Shown: positions 35,582-44,566 of the stretch, in pieces
Numbering within the stretch: the first letter of the stretch is position 1
Layout: each line of letters begins with the position of its first letter
NCBI GenBank assembly: GCA_964518505.1
Contig: CAZFGT010000006.1
Coordinates: 23,950-87,949, forward strand
DNA: 64,000 nucleotides
DNA from: DASPUH01 sp964518505
GTDB lineage: Bacteria; Chloroflexota; Limnocylindria; Limnocylindrales; CSP1-4
Direction of reading: 5' to 3'
The notes under the pieces: generated by a model
The model's input: the letters and a program-made list of their open reading frames with translations, nothing else
Database searches by the model: none
What the model was told of the DNA's origin: nothing
Position numbers and translations under genes: made by a program

Positions 35582-36076
35582 TCAGGCGATCGCGGCGCCT
35601 CCGGATGGGGGATGGGCCGACGAGCGGACGGTGAGCGGATCGAGACCCGCCCCCAGGACGTACTTCGTCCCGCAGGCGCGACAGGTTTGCTGGGTGGCCG
35701 GGCGTACCGCGCCGTCGACCGGGCAGCGGACGGTCAATTCGTCGTGACAGATCGAGCAGGTCGTGGTGCGCGCCGGGAAGAGCAGGTCATCGCGCCCGCA
35801 GTAGGGCGTGTTGGGGAGCACCACGGAGGTCCCGTCGCCGAGGTGCTCGGGCGCTCGGGCCTCGGGCTCCTGGTAGACCACGTGGGCGCGCCGCGAGATG
35901 AGCAGGTGATGCGTCCAGCCGACCATGACGAGGGTCAGGATGGGTCCCAGGACACCGACGATGAGCAGGAGCGGGACCCACGCCACGACGGCCGACCAGT
36001 CGGGGCTGATGACGACCGTGAGGATGCTGAGGATCTGGTTCCAGAACGCGTTGAGGCCGGCGGCGATCTGATCCAC
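35582..36076 (-). CDS. Membrane protein with C-terminal double zinc ribbon
   Basis: A 164-aa protein. An N-terminal amphipathic segment and one strong helix (about 28-60, WVPLLLIVGVLGPILTLVMVGW) are followed by a soluble part with three Cys pairs: YCGRDD, CSICHDELTVRCPVDG and CRACGTKY. These resemble paired zinc ribbons or a redox-active haem-handling site. It precedes ccsB by 35 bp on the same strand, so a role in cytochrome c maturation is plausible (inference). GTG 36076 has TAGAAT 6 nt upstream. Confidence 0.7.
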   Translation of the reverse strand: MDQIAAGLNAFWNQILSILTVVISPDWSAVVAWVPLLLIVGVLGPILTLVMVGWTHHLLISRRAHVVYQEPEARAPEHLGDGTSVVLPNTPYCGRDDLLFPARTTTCSICHDELTVRCPVDGAVRPATQQTCRACGTKYVLGAGLDPLTVRSSAHPPSGGAAIA

Positions 36077-36082
36077 GGCGGC

Positions 36083-36109
36083 ATTCTAACGGCGACCCTG
36101 CCCTACCAT
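36083..36109. promoter_or_regulatory. Back-to-back leaderless promoters
   Basis: Minus strand TAGAAT (36088-36083) sits 6 nt before GTG 36076. Plus strand TACCAT (36104-36109) sits 6 nt before GTG 36116. Two divergent genes share 39 bp, so both polymerases cannot occupy the site at once. Confidence 0.55.
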
Positions 36110-36115
36110 CCGCTG

Positions 36116-36931
36116 GTGCTCCTCATCGTCGACATGGACGGCGTCGTCTACCGCGGCGAGGTCCCGGTCCCCGGCATGCCGGCCCTCCTGACGCGCCGCG
36201 TGGCCGCCGGGGACACCGTCGTGTACGTCACCAACAACTCGCGCTGGCACCGCGCCGACTACGCCGCCCGGTTGCAGACCATGGGCGCGCCGCACGACGA
36301 GGCGCTGATCGTGACCGCGGCTCGCGCCACCGCGCTGGCGCTGGCCAGGGGACCGGCGGCCAGCGCGACCCGGCCGGTGATGATCTTCGGCGGGCCCGGG
36401 CTCTCCCGCGAGGTGCGGGAGGTGGGTCGGCGGACGGTCGCGCCAAGCCCGTTCGGCCTGGCCGCCGACCCCGGGACCGTCGTCGTGGGGGTCGACTTCG
36501 CCCTCTCGTACCGCCGCCTGAGCATCGCCGCGGAGGCCGTGCGCGGTGGGGCCTGGTTCGTGGCCACCAATCGCGACCCCAACTACCCGACCGCCGACAC
36601 CCTCGCCGCGGGCGCCGGATCCATCGTCGCCGCCCTCGCCGTGGCCGGCGGCCGCGAGCCCGACCTCGTCATCGGCAAGCCGGAGCCGGGGCTGCTCCGC
36701 GAGGCCGCCAGCCTGGCCGGCGTGGACGCCAGCACCGCCGTCGTCATCGGCGACAACCTGGGCACGGACATCCTGGCGGCCCAGCGAGTGGGGGCGCGGT
36801 CGGTCCTGATGCTGACCGGCGTGACGACCCCGGCCCAGCTCGCGGCGGCCTCAGGCGGTCCTATCACGCCGACCGCCGTGGCAGCCAACGCGGAGGAGCT
36901 CGCCGCCGCCCTGGACCGCCTCGGCGGCTAG
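36116..36931 (+). CDS. HAD-superfamily (IIA, NagD-like) phosphatase
   Basis: A 271-aa cytosolic phosphatase. Motif I is VDMDGVVYRG (nucleophile Asp 6), motif II VYVTNNS, the cap follows from about 80-185, motif III Lys is in VIGKPEPGLLREA and motif IV is VIGDNLGTDILAAQ. Substrates of this branch range from nucleotides to phosphoglycolate or nitrophenyl phosphate. GTG 36116 is fixed by the -10 box 6 nt upstream, and the sequence begins directly with the first beta strand. It overlaps the convergent adenosine deaminase by 4 bp. Confidence 0.9.
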   Translation: MLLIVDMDGVVYRGEVPVPGMPALLTRRVAAGDTVVYVTNNSRWHRADYAARLQTMGAPHDEALIVTAARATALALARGPAASATRPVMIFGGPGLSREVREVGRRTVAPSPFGLAADPGTVVVGVDFALSYRRLSIAAEAVRGGAWFVATNRDPNYPTADTLAAGAGSIVAALAVAGGREPDLVIGKPEPGLLREAASLAGVDASTAVVIGDNLGTDILAAQRVGARSVLMLTGVTTPAQLAAASGGPITPTAVAANAEELAAALDRLGG

Positions 36932-38013
36932 TCGGTGGCCTGCGGGCCAAGCGACGGTTCTCTCGCCTCGAACGCGGTCATCTGCGCCCGCAGCCGCTCG
37001 CGAACCTGTGGTTCATGGCCCAGGAAGGCCACCTCGAGCGCATGGCGGTCCATGGCCCACAGCTCGCCGACCGAGAGGTCCAACGGATCCAGGGCCCGCT
37101 CGTATTCGCGCCCCAGGGTCAGGTCGCTGACCGTGCGATCGTCGGTGCTGAGGGTCACGGGCACGCCGGCCCGCAAGAGCCGGGGGAGGGGATGGTCGGC
37201 CAGGCGAGGGAAGAGGCCGGCCTGCCAGTTGCTGGTGGGACACAGGTCCAGGGTCACGGCGCGGCGGGTGAGTTCGGCCATCAGGGCCGGATCATCGACC
37301 GCGGGCGCGCCATGGGCGATGCGGGTCGGATCCAGCGCCAGGGCCCGCCGGATCTGGGCGGGCCCGCCCCATTCACCGGCGTGGGCCGTGATGCCCAGCC
37401 CGCCTGCCCGTGCGATGCCGAAGGCCCGGCGGTGCACCAGGGGGTCGGGGTACGCGGCCTCGGGACCCGCCAGGTCGAAGCCGACGAGGCCCTCGGCCAT
37501 GGCCGCGACCGCCGCCCGGGCCACGGCCTCGTTCCGAGCCGGGCTGTGGGAACGCATCGCCACGGCGATGAGCCGCACCTGGATACCGCCCCCTGCGGCG
37601 CGGACCTGGGCCGTGCCGCGACGCGTGCCGGCCGCCACCGCCGCGATGACCTGGCTGACGGTCAGGCGCCGCAGGGTGTGCAGCGCGGGGGCCCAGCGCA
37701 CCTCGGCGTAGATCGTGCCGTCGCCCGCCACGTCCATCACGAGCTCGGCCGCCGCGCGCTCCAGGGCCTCCGCGTCCTGGAGGATCGTGAGGGGCAGCTC
37801 GAACGCGGCCAGGAGCTCCGCCTGGTCGCGGCACGGCATCGGCGCGCGGAGGCGGTCCGCCACGACCTCCACCGTCGTGCCCGACGCGAAGAGGCCACGC
37901 GCCAGCCCCAGCTCCAGGGCCGTCAAAGGCCGGAGGGAGCCGTCCAGGTGCAGATGGAGCTCGACCTTGGGCAGGCGCGCGACCAGGTCGTGGGCCGCGG
38001 CTGGCAGGGTCAT
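36928..38013 (-). CDS. add: Adenosine deaminase
   Basis: Zinc enzyme converting (deoxy)adenosine to (deoxy)inosine. Zinc ligands lie in PKVELHLHLDGSL (residues 15-27). GLGITAHAGEWGGP holds the third His and catalytic Glu, RIAHGAPAVDD another His, and TLSTDDRTVSD the Asp pair. LCPTSNWQAG is also typical. The 361-aa length is normal. It pairs functionally with punA for purine salvage. TACCAT 8 nt before the ATG suggests a nearly leaderless transcript. Confidence 0.95.
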   Translation of the reverse strand: MTLPAAAHDLVARLPKVELHLHLDGSLRPLTALELGLARGLFASGTTVEVVADRLRAPMPCRDQAELLAAFELPLTILQDAEALERAAAELVMDVAGDGTIYAEVRWAPALHTLRRLTVSQVIAAVAAGTRRGTAQVRAAGGGIQVRLIAVAMRSHSPARNEAVARAAVAAMAEGLVGFDLAGPEAAYPDPLVHRRAFGIARAGGLGITAHAGEWGGPAQIRRALALDPTRIAHGAPAVDDPALMAELTRRAVTLDLCPTSNWQAGLFPRLADHPLPRLLRAGVPVTLSTDDRTVSDLTLGREYERALDPLDLSVGELWAMDRHALEVAFLGHEPQVRERLRAQMTAFEAREPSLGPQATD

Positions 38014-38021
38014 GGCCAGCG

Positions 38022-38027
38022 ATGGTA
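38022..38027 (-). promoter_or_regulatory. -10 box for add
   Basis: TACCAT on the minus strand, 8 nt before the ATG at 38013. Confidence 0.45.
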
Positions 38028-38069
38028 GCCGCCCGAGCCAGCAGGGAGACCGCCGAGGAGACCGCCCGC

Positions 38070-38075
38070 TAGACT
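38070..38075 (+). promoter_or_regulatory. -10 box for leaderless gene at 38083
   Basis: TAGACT followed by 7 nt and the ATG at 38083. Confidence 0.55.
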
Positions 38076-38082
38076 CCGGTCG

Positions 38083-39051
38083 ATGGCCACCCCGTCACTG
38101 GGCCGGACGCTGCGCCGGATCGCCTGGGTCATGGTCGCCGCCGTGATCGCCCTGGGCGGCGCCGGCCTCGTGGCCGGCGCATCGCTCCCGCCGACCGACG
38201 CGGCGCGTCCCGAGCTCACGGTGCGCGGTGACGCGCGGATGGCACCCGGTCTGACGGCCCTGGACGCCGGCCTCAAGACGGTCGACGACGGCCTGGTCCA
38301 GCTGGTGGGCACGGGCGAACAGGTCCTCGTGGACCTGACGGGGATGACCAGCGACACGGTCGCGGCGGCCCAGATCTCGGCCGACCTGCAGCAGGGTGAT
38401 GACCAGCTGCTGGCCCTCGAGGAGCAGGCGCAGGCCCTCCAGGCGACCTACGCGCAGCTGCCGTACGACGCGTCATCCGACCTCATCAGCGGGCGCACCA
38501 AGGGCCGCCTGGCGGCGGTCCGGCAGGCCCTGGACCTCCTTGCACCGATCGCCGGCGACTGGCAGGCCGTCTCCACCCACGCCACCGTCACGGCCAAGCT
38601 CCTGTCTCTTCTGGCGCAGCACGTGGCGGCCGCGGGCCAGGCCGTCCTTGATGCGTCGGTGACCGACGCCGCCGGCCACGCCAAGACGCCCGACCTCAAG
38701 GGCGCCCTGGCGGCCCTGGACCAGGCGGAGTCCTTCCTGACCCAGGCAGGCACCATCCGGGACCAGCTGGCGCCCACGACCGATGTATCCACCTACGACC
38801 AGTGGGTGTCGCTCCACCGGTCGTTCGAGGCCGCCCTTCGGCGCTACCTCCAGGCCCACCTCACGACCAACGACGTGCGCATCCTGACGCCCCTCTACGA
38901 CGCCCAGAAGGCGGCCGCGGCACGGCTGCCCAGCACCACCGCCGCCCTGGTGGCGATCCTGGGCGACCTGGAGGCGACCGGCCTGACCGACGGCGTGGCG
39001 GCCATCCACCGGGTCCAGACGTCGCTGGAGCAGCTGGCGCAGGTAGACTAG
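38083..39051 (+). CDS. Hypothetical secreted or anchored helical protein
   Basis: A 322-aa protein with one N-terminal helix (about 13-33) that is a signal anchor or signal peptide (LRRIAWVMVAAVIALGGAGLVAGASLPP). The rest is Ala/Leu/Gln-rich and strongly helical, with repeated amphipathic segments (DLQQGDDQLLALEEQAQALQ and ALAALDQAESFLTQAGTIRD). No Cys and no catalytic motif. Possibly a surface helical bundle; not recognised. Its own leaderless promoter lies upstream, and pepA follows after 59 bp with its own ribosome site. Confidence 0.75.
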   Translation: MATPSLGRTLRRIAWVMVAAVIALGGAGLVAGASLPPTDAARPELTVRGDARMAPGLTALDAGLKTVDDGLVQLVGTGEQVLVDLTGMTSDTVAAAQISADLQQGDDQLLALEEQAQALQATYAQLPYDASSDLISGRTKGRLAAVRQALDLLAPIAGDWQAVSTHATVTAKLLSLLAQHVAAAGQAVLDASVTDAAGHAKTPDLKGALAALDQAESFLTQAGTIRDQLAPTTDVSTYDQWVSLHRSFEAALRRYLQAHLTTNDVRILTPLYDAQKAAAARLPSTTAALVAILGDLEATGLTDGVAAIHRVQTSLEQLAQVD

Positions 39052-39110
39052 CCGGCGAACACCACCGCGCCGCCCTGGCGCCGTCCCTGCCCGAAGGAGG
39101 ATCCGCCCCG

Positions 39111-40634
39111 ATGCAGATCCGCGTCGTCACCAGTCAACCCTGGGAGGTCGCCGCCGACCTGCTCGTCGTGCCCTTCCCCGAGGGCGGGCCCACCGACGAG
39201 GCGTTCGTCGAGCTGGACCGACGGCTCGGCGGGACCCTCGCGGCCTACCGTCGCGTCGGTGAGCTGTCGGGCGAGCCGTATGAGACCGCCCTCGTGCGGC
39301 GCCCGGACGGCCCTGCCGACCAGGGCCTGGCGGCGGAGTGGGTCCTGGCCATCGGCAGCGGCGATGTCGACGGCGTCGACCGGCAGCGGATCCTGCGGCT
39401 GGGGGCGGCCATCCAGCGGCGCCTCGCCGGTCGCAGCATCGGCAGCATGGCCGTCTGGCTGCGTCAGGGACTCGCCGGCGGCCCCGGCCTGGAACCCAAT
39501 GAGGTGGCTCTCCTGCTGACGCGTGGCCTGGTCGAGGGCGGCTACGACCCGGCGGCCATCTACCGCGGCCCGGGCAAGGACACCCCACCGGTGCTCAAGG
39601 AGGTCGTGCTGGTCGCCCCGGAATTCGATCGTGGCGACCTGGCCGCCGCGGCCGAGCGCGGCCGGATCATCGGCGAAGGCAGCAACCGGGCCCGCACGCT
39701 GGCCCAGCGCGCCAGCAACGACGTCAGCCCGGAGGTCCTTGCTGACGAAGCGACGGCCATCGCCAAGGAGGCCGGCCTGACCATCGAGGTGCTGAATCCC
39801 AAGCAGGCCGAGAAGGCCGGCCTGGGTCTCTTCCTGGCCGTCGGCAAGGGCTCCCACAACCCGCCCCGCTTCATCGTCCTGCGGGCGGGCGAGGCCGGCA
39901 AGACGGATGCCCGCGGGCGCCTGCTGGCCATGGTCGGCAAGGGCGTGACGTTCGACTCGGGCGGCATCAGCATCAAGCCGGCCGACCGCATGGACGAGAT
40001 GAAGATGGACAAGACCGGTGCGTGCACGGTGATCGTGGCCATCGCCACGGCCCATCAGCTCGCGCCGGACGTGCCGCTGCTGGCCGTCGCCCCGGCCGTC
40101 GAGAACATGCCCGGCGGCGGGGCCACGCGACCCGGCGACGTGGTCAAGGCACTCAACGGCAAGATCGTGGAGATCACCAACACCGATGCGGAAGGTCGAT
40201 TGATCCTGGGCGACGCCCTGACCTGGGCGGAGCGCGCCGGGGCGACCCACCTGGTCGACGTGGCGACCCTCACGGGCGCCGTGGAGCGGGCCCTTGGCAA
40301 GCTCGTGACGGGCGGCTTCGGGACACCCCAGGCCTGGTGGGATGAGGTCGCGGCCGCCGGCGATCGACAGGGCGAGCGCTACTGGCAGGTGCCGCTGGTG
40401 GACGACTACCGCCGCGACATGGACAGCTGGTACGCCGACTTCCAGAACTCCGGCAGCGCCGACGGCTCACTCGTCAAGAGCGGGCTCTTCCTGCGCGAGT
40501 TCGTGACCCGCCCGTGGGTCCACCTCGACATCGGCGGCTCCGGCTACCTGCGCAAGCCCACGCCGTGGGCGGCCCGCGGGGCGACCGGCGTGACGCACGC
40601 CACCCTGGTCGAGCTGGCCATCCGCGGGGCCTGA
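39111..40634 (+). CDS. pepA: Leucyl aminopeptidase (M17)
   Basis: Two-metal cytosolic aminopeptidase of 507 aa that trims N-terminal residues. The C-terminal catalytic domain has VGKGVTFDSGGISIKPADRMDEMKMDKTGA (metal ligands and catalytic Lys) and the family signature NTDAEGRLILGDALTWAE with catalytic Arg. The N-terminal macro-like domain is present. The ATG at 39111 is chosen for the strong GAAGGAGG 10 nt upstream. A TAGACT at 39044-39049, overlapping the previous stop codon, could start its transcript with a leader of about 55 nt. The prepilin peptidase gene begins 5 bp after its stop. Confidence 0.95.
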   Translation: MQIRVVTSQPWEVAADLLVVPFPEGGPTDEAFVELDRRLGGTLAAYRRVGELSGEPYETALVRRPDGPADQGLAAEWVLAIGSGDVDGVDRQRILRLGAAIQRRLAGRSIGSMAVWLRQGLAGGPGLEPNEVALLLTRGLVEGGYDPAAIYRGPGKDTPPVLKEVVLVAPEFDRGDLAAAAERGRIIGEGSNRARTLAQRASNDVSPEVLADEATAIAKEAGLTIEVLNPKQAEKAGLGLFLAVGKGSHNPPRFIVLRAGEAGKTDARGRLLAMVGKGVTFDSGGISIKPADRMDEMKMDKTGACTVIVAIATAHQLAPDVPLLAVAPAVENMPGGGATRPGDVVKALNGKIVEITNTDAEGRLILGDALTWAERAGATHLVDVATLTGAVERALGKLVTGGFGTPQAWWDEVAAAGDRQGERYWQVPLVDDYRRDMDSWYADFQNSGSADGSLVKSGLFLREFVTRPWVHLDIGGSGYLRKPTPWAARGATGVTHATLVELAIRGA

Positions 40635-40639
40635 ACCCG

Positions 40640-41275
40640 GTGCCCGGGGCGGCCATCCTCTTCGCCCTCGTGGGTGGCGCGTGGGGGGTCGTGGCCGATC
40701 GCATCAGCGCTCGCTGGCCGTCGCACGACGAGGAAGGTGTGCGCCGCCCCGACTGGCGCACGGTGGCGCTGGCGGTCGGCGGGGCGGTGGCCCTGGGCGC
40801 GGTGCCCCTGCGCTACACGGAACCACGCGACCTGCTCATCGTGGGCGCCTGGTTCCTCGTCCTGCTGCTGCTCGCGGCGACCGACCTGGATCAGAAGCTG
40901 CTGCCCGACCTCCTGACGCTGCCGCTCATCCCCATCGCCCTGGTCCTTGTCGTGGCGGGCTGGGATCCCCTGTTGGCCAGCAAGGATCTGGCCCTCCTGA
41001 GTGCCGGGGTGGCCGGCCTGGGGGCACCGGCCCTGCTCGTGGGCTCCAGCGCCATCCTCGGGGGTGGCCTCGGCGCGGGGGACGTGAAGCTGGCGGTGTC
41101 GCTGGGCCTGATGGCCGGCATCGTGCAGCTGATCGCCGGTTTCCTGGTCGCCTCGATCGGGGGGGCGCTCGTGCTCGTGGCGCTGCTCGCGACGCGGCGC
41201 ATCGGCCTCAAGACGGCCATCCCGTTCGGCCCCATCCTGCTGGTGGCGGGCATGTGCGCCGCATTGGTGGGGTGA
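40640..41275 (+). CDS. Prepilin peptidase (A24 family)
   Basis: A 211-aa polytopic membrane aspartyl protease. The two catalytic Asp regions are visible: ATDLDQKLLPD (near residue 79) and GGGLGAGDVKLAVSLGLM (the GxGD motif near 147). The usual N-terminal Cys-rich methylase domain is absent, so it is the short TadV/type IVb kind. A likely client is the Flp pilin at 61416-61586, which has a matching cleavage site. GTG 40640 starts 5 bp after pepA. Confidence 0.88.
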   Translation: MPGAAILFALVGGAWGVVADRISARWPSHDEEGVRRPDWRTVALAVGGAVALGAVPLRYTEPRDLLIVGAWFLVLLLLAATDLDQKLLPDLLTLPLIPIALVLVVAGWDPLLASKDLALLSAGVAGLGAPALLVGSSAILGGGLGAGDVKLAVSLGLMAGIVQLIAGFLVASIGGALVLVALLATRRIGLKTAIPFGPILLVAGMCAALVG

Positions 41276-41330
41276 CGGACAGGGAGGGCGGGTTGTCGAG
41301 TGCCTCGGGCGCGACTATGATGCCGGCCGG

Positions 41331-41348
41331 ATGATGCCTGTCTCATGA
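41331..41348 (+). CDS. Five-codon coupled leader ORF (MMPVS)
   Basis: TATGAT (41316-41321) is a -10 that would start transcription 3-4 nt before this ATG. The frame reads ATG ATG CCT GTC TCA TGA, and its stop overlaps the ATG of the M23 gene (ATGA). It could hand ribosomes to a gene that lacks its own strong ribosome site. Translation is unproven. Confidence 0.35.
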   Translation: MMPVS

Positions 41349-42685
41349 GGGGGACGCGGCGCGCCTCGCCTCGCCGGCTCCGCGCGGCCCTGCTGGCTGT
41401 GCTCTTCACCGTACCGCTCGTCTTCAGTGTCGCGGCGCCCGCAACGCCCACCAGGGCGGACCAGCTGGGCGACGCGCAGCAGCAGCAACAGCAGCTGCAG
41501 CAGCGGATCAAGCAGCAGCAGCAGGCCCTGGCCTCGCTGAAGGCCGCCGAGGCGCAGCTGAAGGCGGCGCTCAGCCAGACCGCCCAGCAGCTGTCGGCCA
41601 TCAACACCAACCAGGCCCAGCTCACGAGCCAGATCGACCAGGCGACGGCCGCCCTCGCCGTCGTGCAGGGGCACTACCAGGACCTCGTCGGCCAGCTCGC
41701 CCACCTGGACTGGACCCTGGGCCTGCTGCAGGACGAGCAACAGCAGAGCGAGGACGCCCTCGCCGCGCGGCGACGGCTGCTGGCCGATCGCCTGGCGCAG
41801 GCGTACCAGACGCAGCAGACGAGCCTGCTCGAGCAGCTCCTGAGCGCCGATTCGTTCACCACCGTCCTGTCCCAGGTGAGCGACTACCTCAGCCAGGGCG
41901 ACCAGGACGCGGCGCTGGCGGCGGAGATCCAGCAGGATCAGCAGGCCCTCCAGGTCCTCCAGGCGACGACCCAGTCGGCGCGCTTCCAGACGGACCAGCT
42001 GCGGGCGGCGGTGGCCCAGCAGGCGACCCAGATGCAGGCGCAGGAAGCGGCGCTCAAGGTCGCCAAGCACCAGCTCGACCTCCTCGCGGCGCAGACGAAG
42101 AGGCTCCAGGCGGAGCAGCTGGCGGCCTATCGCGCGGCGACCAAGAACCAGGCCCAGGCGGCCGCCCTGCTGCGCCGCGAGCAGCAGGCGGAGAGCGACC
42201 TGCAGCGCCAGATCGACGCGTTGATCGCGGCCCAGTCCCAGGGCGGGGGCATCCCGTCCGAGTACAGCGGCAAGTTCACCTGGCCGCTCGTCGGCACGAT
42301 CAGCCAGGAGTTCGGCTGCACCGGCTTCCCGGCCGAACCCCCCCTTGGCAGTTGCGCCCACTTCCACCGTGGCATCGACATCGTGGGTCCCTACGGCGCC
42401 CCCATCCGGGCGGCCGGCGACGGCATCGTCGAATTCGTGGGCTACAACCCCTATGACCCGCCCGGCGACCGCGCCTGGATCGTCATCATCGCCCACGCCT
42501 CCAACCTGCAGACCTGGTACGCCCACATGCAGCCGCGCATCCCCGGCGGCATCTACGCCGGGGCGCATGTCAGCCAGGGCCAGGTCGTGGGCTGGGAGGG
42601 CTGCACCGGCAATTGCACCGGCCCGCACCTGCATTGGGCGGTGCTCCTCGACGACACCTGGGTGAACCCGCGCTTGTTCCTGTGA
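41345..42685 (+). CDS. Secreted M23 metallopeptidase with coiled coil (EnvC/NlpD-like)
   Basis: A 446-aa cell-wall protein. A signal peptide (about 1-38, ending near ATPTRADQ) is followed by a very Gln-rich coiled coil (about 40-295) and then the LytM domain: GCxGFP, HFHRGIDIVGPYGAPI (His and Asp zinc ligands), and GPHLHWAVLLDDTWVNP (HxH). It cleaves or regulates cleavage of peptidoglycan cross-links during cell division. The zinc ligands look complete, unlike degenerate EnvC. Its ATG overlaps the stop of a five-codon ORF. Confidence 0.92.
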   Translation: MRGTRRASPRRLRAALLAVLFTVPLVFSVAAPATPTRADQLGDAQQQQQQLQQRIKQQQQALASLKAAEAQLKAALSQTAQQLSAINTNQAQLTSQIDQATAALAVVQGHYQDLVGQLAHLDWTLGLLQDEQQQSEDALAARRRLLADRLAQAYQTQQTSLLEQLLSADSFTTVLSQVSDYLSQGDQDAALAAEIQQDQQALQVLQATTQSARFQTDQLRAAVAQQATQMQAQEAALKVAKHQLDLLAAQTKRLQAEQLAAYRAATKNQAQAAALLRREQQAESDLQRQIDALIAAQSQGGGIPSEYSGKFTWPLVGTISQEFGCTGFPAEPPLGSCAHFHRGIDIVGPYGAPIRAAGDGIVEFVGYNPYDPPGDRAWIVIIAHASNLQTWYAHMQPRIPGGIYAGAHVSQGQVVGWEGCTGNCTGPHLHWAVLLDDTWVNPRLFL

Positions 42686-42703
42686 GCGCCACGCGGCGGG
42701 GTG

Positions 42704-42709
42704 TAGCAT
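42704..42709 (+). promoter_or_regulatory. -10 box for leaderless glgC operon
   Basis: TAGCAT followed by 7 nt and the GTG at 42717. Confidence 0.55.
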
Positions 42710-42716
42710 CCCGGCC

Positions 42717-44039
42717 GTGAAGAGCGCACTGGCGGTCATCCTGGCCGGTGGGGAAGGTGAGCGGCTCTCGCTCCTGTCATCCGTCCGGGCCAAGCCGGCC
42801 GTGCCGTTCGGCGGCAAGTACCGCATCATCGACTTCTCGCTCAGCAACTGCATCAACTCGGGCATCACCGACGTGATGGTCCTGACGCAGTACAACCCGC
42901 GCTCGCTGAACGACCACATCGGCCTGGGCCGGGCCTGGGACCTCGACCGCAACAGCGGCGGTATCCGCCTGATGCAGCCCTACATCGCCCGCGGGCGCGC
43001 GCTCGAGTGGTACCGCGGCACCGCCGATGCGGTCCTGCGCAACCTCAACCCGATCCTGGAGTCCCCGGCCGACGTCGTGCTGGTCCTGGCTGGCGACCAC
43101 ATCTACAAGATGGACTACGACCCCTTCATCCGGGCCCACCGGCGCCATCGCGCGGACGTCACCATCGCCGTCCGCCCGGTGCCCCTCCATGACGCCCACC
43201 GCTTCGGCATCCTGGCCCTGGACGACAGCGACGCGGTGGTCGAGTGGCAGGAGAAGCCCGAGCACCCCCGCAGCGACCTGGCCAGCATGGGCATCTACGT
43301 CTTCAGCAAGCGCGCCCTCGTCCAGTGGCTCTCCGAGTCGCGTGTCGACTTCGGCCGCCACGTCATCCCCGCCATGCTGGAGGCCCGCTCGCGCGTCTTC
43401 GGCTATGCCTTCGACGGCTACTGGCAGGACGTGGGCACGGTCGAGAGCTACTGGCAGGCCAACATGGACCTGCTCCTGGAGCGCCCTCAGCTGGATCTGG
43501 ACGACCGCGCCTGGGTCATCCACACGCGATCGGAGGAGCGGCCCCCGGCGCGTATCGGGCCGACCGCGGCCGTCCACCGCAGCATGATCAGCCACGGCTG
43601 CGTCATCAACGGCACCGTCGAGCGGTCGGTGCTCGGGCCCGGCGTGCGCGTCGGCATCGGGGCCGTCGTGCGCGACAGCATCGTCTTCCTGGATACCGAC
43701 ATCCGGGCCGGGGCGGTCGTCGATCGCGCCATCATCGACAAGAACGTGACCATCTACCCCAATGCCGTGGTGGGCCACGGCGAGGACATGGACGTGGTCA
43801 ACCGCCAGGAACCGACGCGCCTGACGACCGGCATCACCCTGGTGGGCAAGCGGGCCATCGTGCCCCGCGGCACGCGCATCGGACGCAACTGCAAGGTCGC
43901 CGAGAACGTCCGGGCCACCGACTTCCGCTCGCGGGTGGTTCGCAGCGGGGGGACCGTCGAGGCCCACCGGGATGTCGCGCGCGTGGAGCAGGTCGCGCCG
44001 GCGGCGGCCCGACGGTCGGGCCGGACGGCCGCCGTCTGA
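42717..44039 (+). CDS. glgC: Glucose-1-phosphate adenylyltransferase
   Basis: Makes ADP-glucose from glucose-1-phosphate and ATP, the committed step of glycogen synthesis. The 440-aa protein shows AVILAGGEGERLSLLSSVRAKPAVPFGGKYRIIDF (nucleotide loop), TQYNPRSLNDHI, LVLAGDHIYKMDY (metal Asp), WQEKPEHP (the glucose-1-P Lys) and the left-handed beta-helix C-terminus (SMISHGCVINGTVERSVLGPGVRVG). The allosteric N-terminal Arg/Lys region is partly kept. First gene of a four-gene operon with YbjN-like, M1-like and pncB. The GH13 enzyme at 58987-60777 may act on the same polymer. Confidence 0.95.
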   Translation: MKSALAVILAGGEGERLSLLSSVRAKPAVPFGGKYRIIDFSLSNCINSGITDVMVLTQYNPRSLNDHIGLGRAWDLDRNSGGIRLMQPYIARGRALEWYRGTADAVLRNLNPILESPADVVLVLAGDHIYKMDYDPFIRAHRRHRADVTIAVRPVPLHDAHRFGILALDDSDAVVEWQEKPEHPRSDLASMGIYVFSKRALVQWLSESRVDFGRHVIPAMLEARSRVFGYAFDGYWQDVGTVESYWQANMDLLLERPQLDLDDRAWVIHTRSEERPPARIGPTAAVHRSMISHGCVINGTVERSVLGPGVRVGIGAVVRDSIVFLDTDIRAGAVVDRAIIDKNVTIYPNAVVGHGEDMDVVNRQEPTRLTTGITLVGKRAIVPRGTRIGRNCKVAENVRATDFRSRVVRSGGTVEAHRDVARVEQVAPAAARRSGRTAAV

Positions 44040-44047
44040 GGCCCCGC

Positions 44048-44566
44048 ATGGGGCCCTCTGCCCCGGCGGAGCCACCCGTCGGCCGGTGGCTGGCCGAGCT
44101 GGACATCGAGGTCCTGGAGCACGGAGAACGCGACGGCGTCCACAGCTGGGACATCCGGCTGCACGGGCGGCGCAGGCGTGACATCCGCGCCACGGTCATC
44201 CTGCAGGCGGCGGTGGCCTGTGTCCTGTGGGTGCACTACGCGCCGCCCCTGGGGGACAGCTTCCGCAAGTCGTACCGCCAGCTGCTCCACTGGAACGACG
44301 AGCTGCCGTTCGCCAAGTTCGCCCTGGGCGTCGACGAGCGGCTCGTGCTGGCCACGGAGCTCGCTCCCAGGTCCCTCGACCGGGATGCCGTGGGCACCGC
44401 GCTGGCGCGCCTGACCGCCATCTGCGATCTGCTGCTGGACGAGTCGGCGTCATGGATCTGGCCGGGCGCGCCCCCGGCCGCGGTGGCCGGGCCGCCGTCG
44501 GCGATCCTGGAGCGCTATGCGGACGAGCTCGGTGATCTCAGCGTGACCCCGGACGGCGATCCATGA
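44048..44566 (+). CDS. YbjN-domain protein
   Basis: A 172-aa cytosolic protein of the YbjN/type III chaperone-like fold. VLWVHYAPPLGDSFRKSYRQLLHWNDELPFAKFALGVDERLVLATELAPRSLD is the characteristic alpha/beta core. Family function is unclear (putative sensory or chaperone). It begins 8 bp after glgC and its stop overlaps the next ATG (ATGA). Confidence 0.8.
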   Translation: MGPSAPAEPPVGRWLAELDIEVLEHGERDGVHSWDIRLHGRRRRDIRATVILQAAVACVLWVHYAPPLGDSFRKSYRQLLHWNDELPFAKFALGVDERLVLATELAPRSLDRDAVGTALARLTAICDLLLDESASWIWPGAPPAAVAGPPSAILERYADELGDLSVTPDGDP

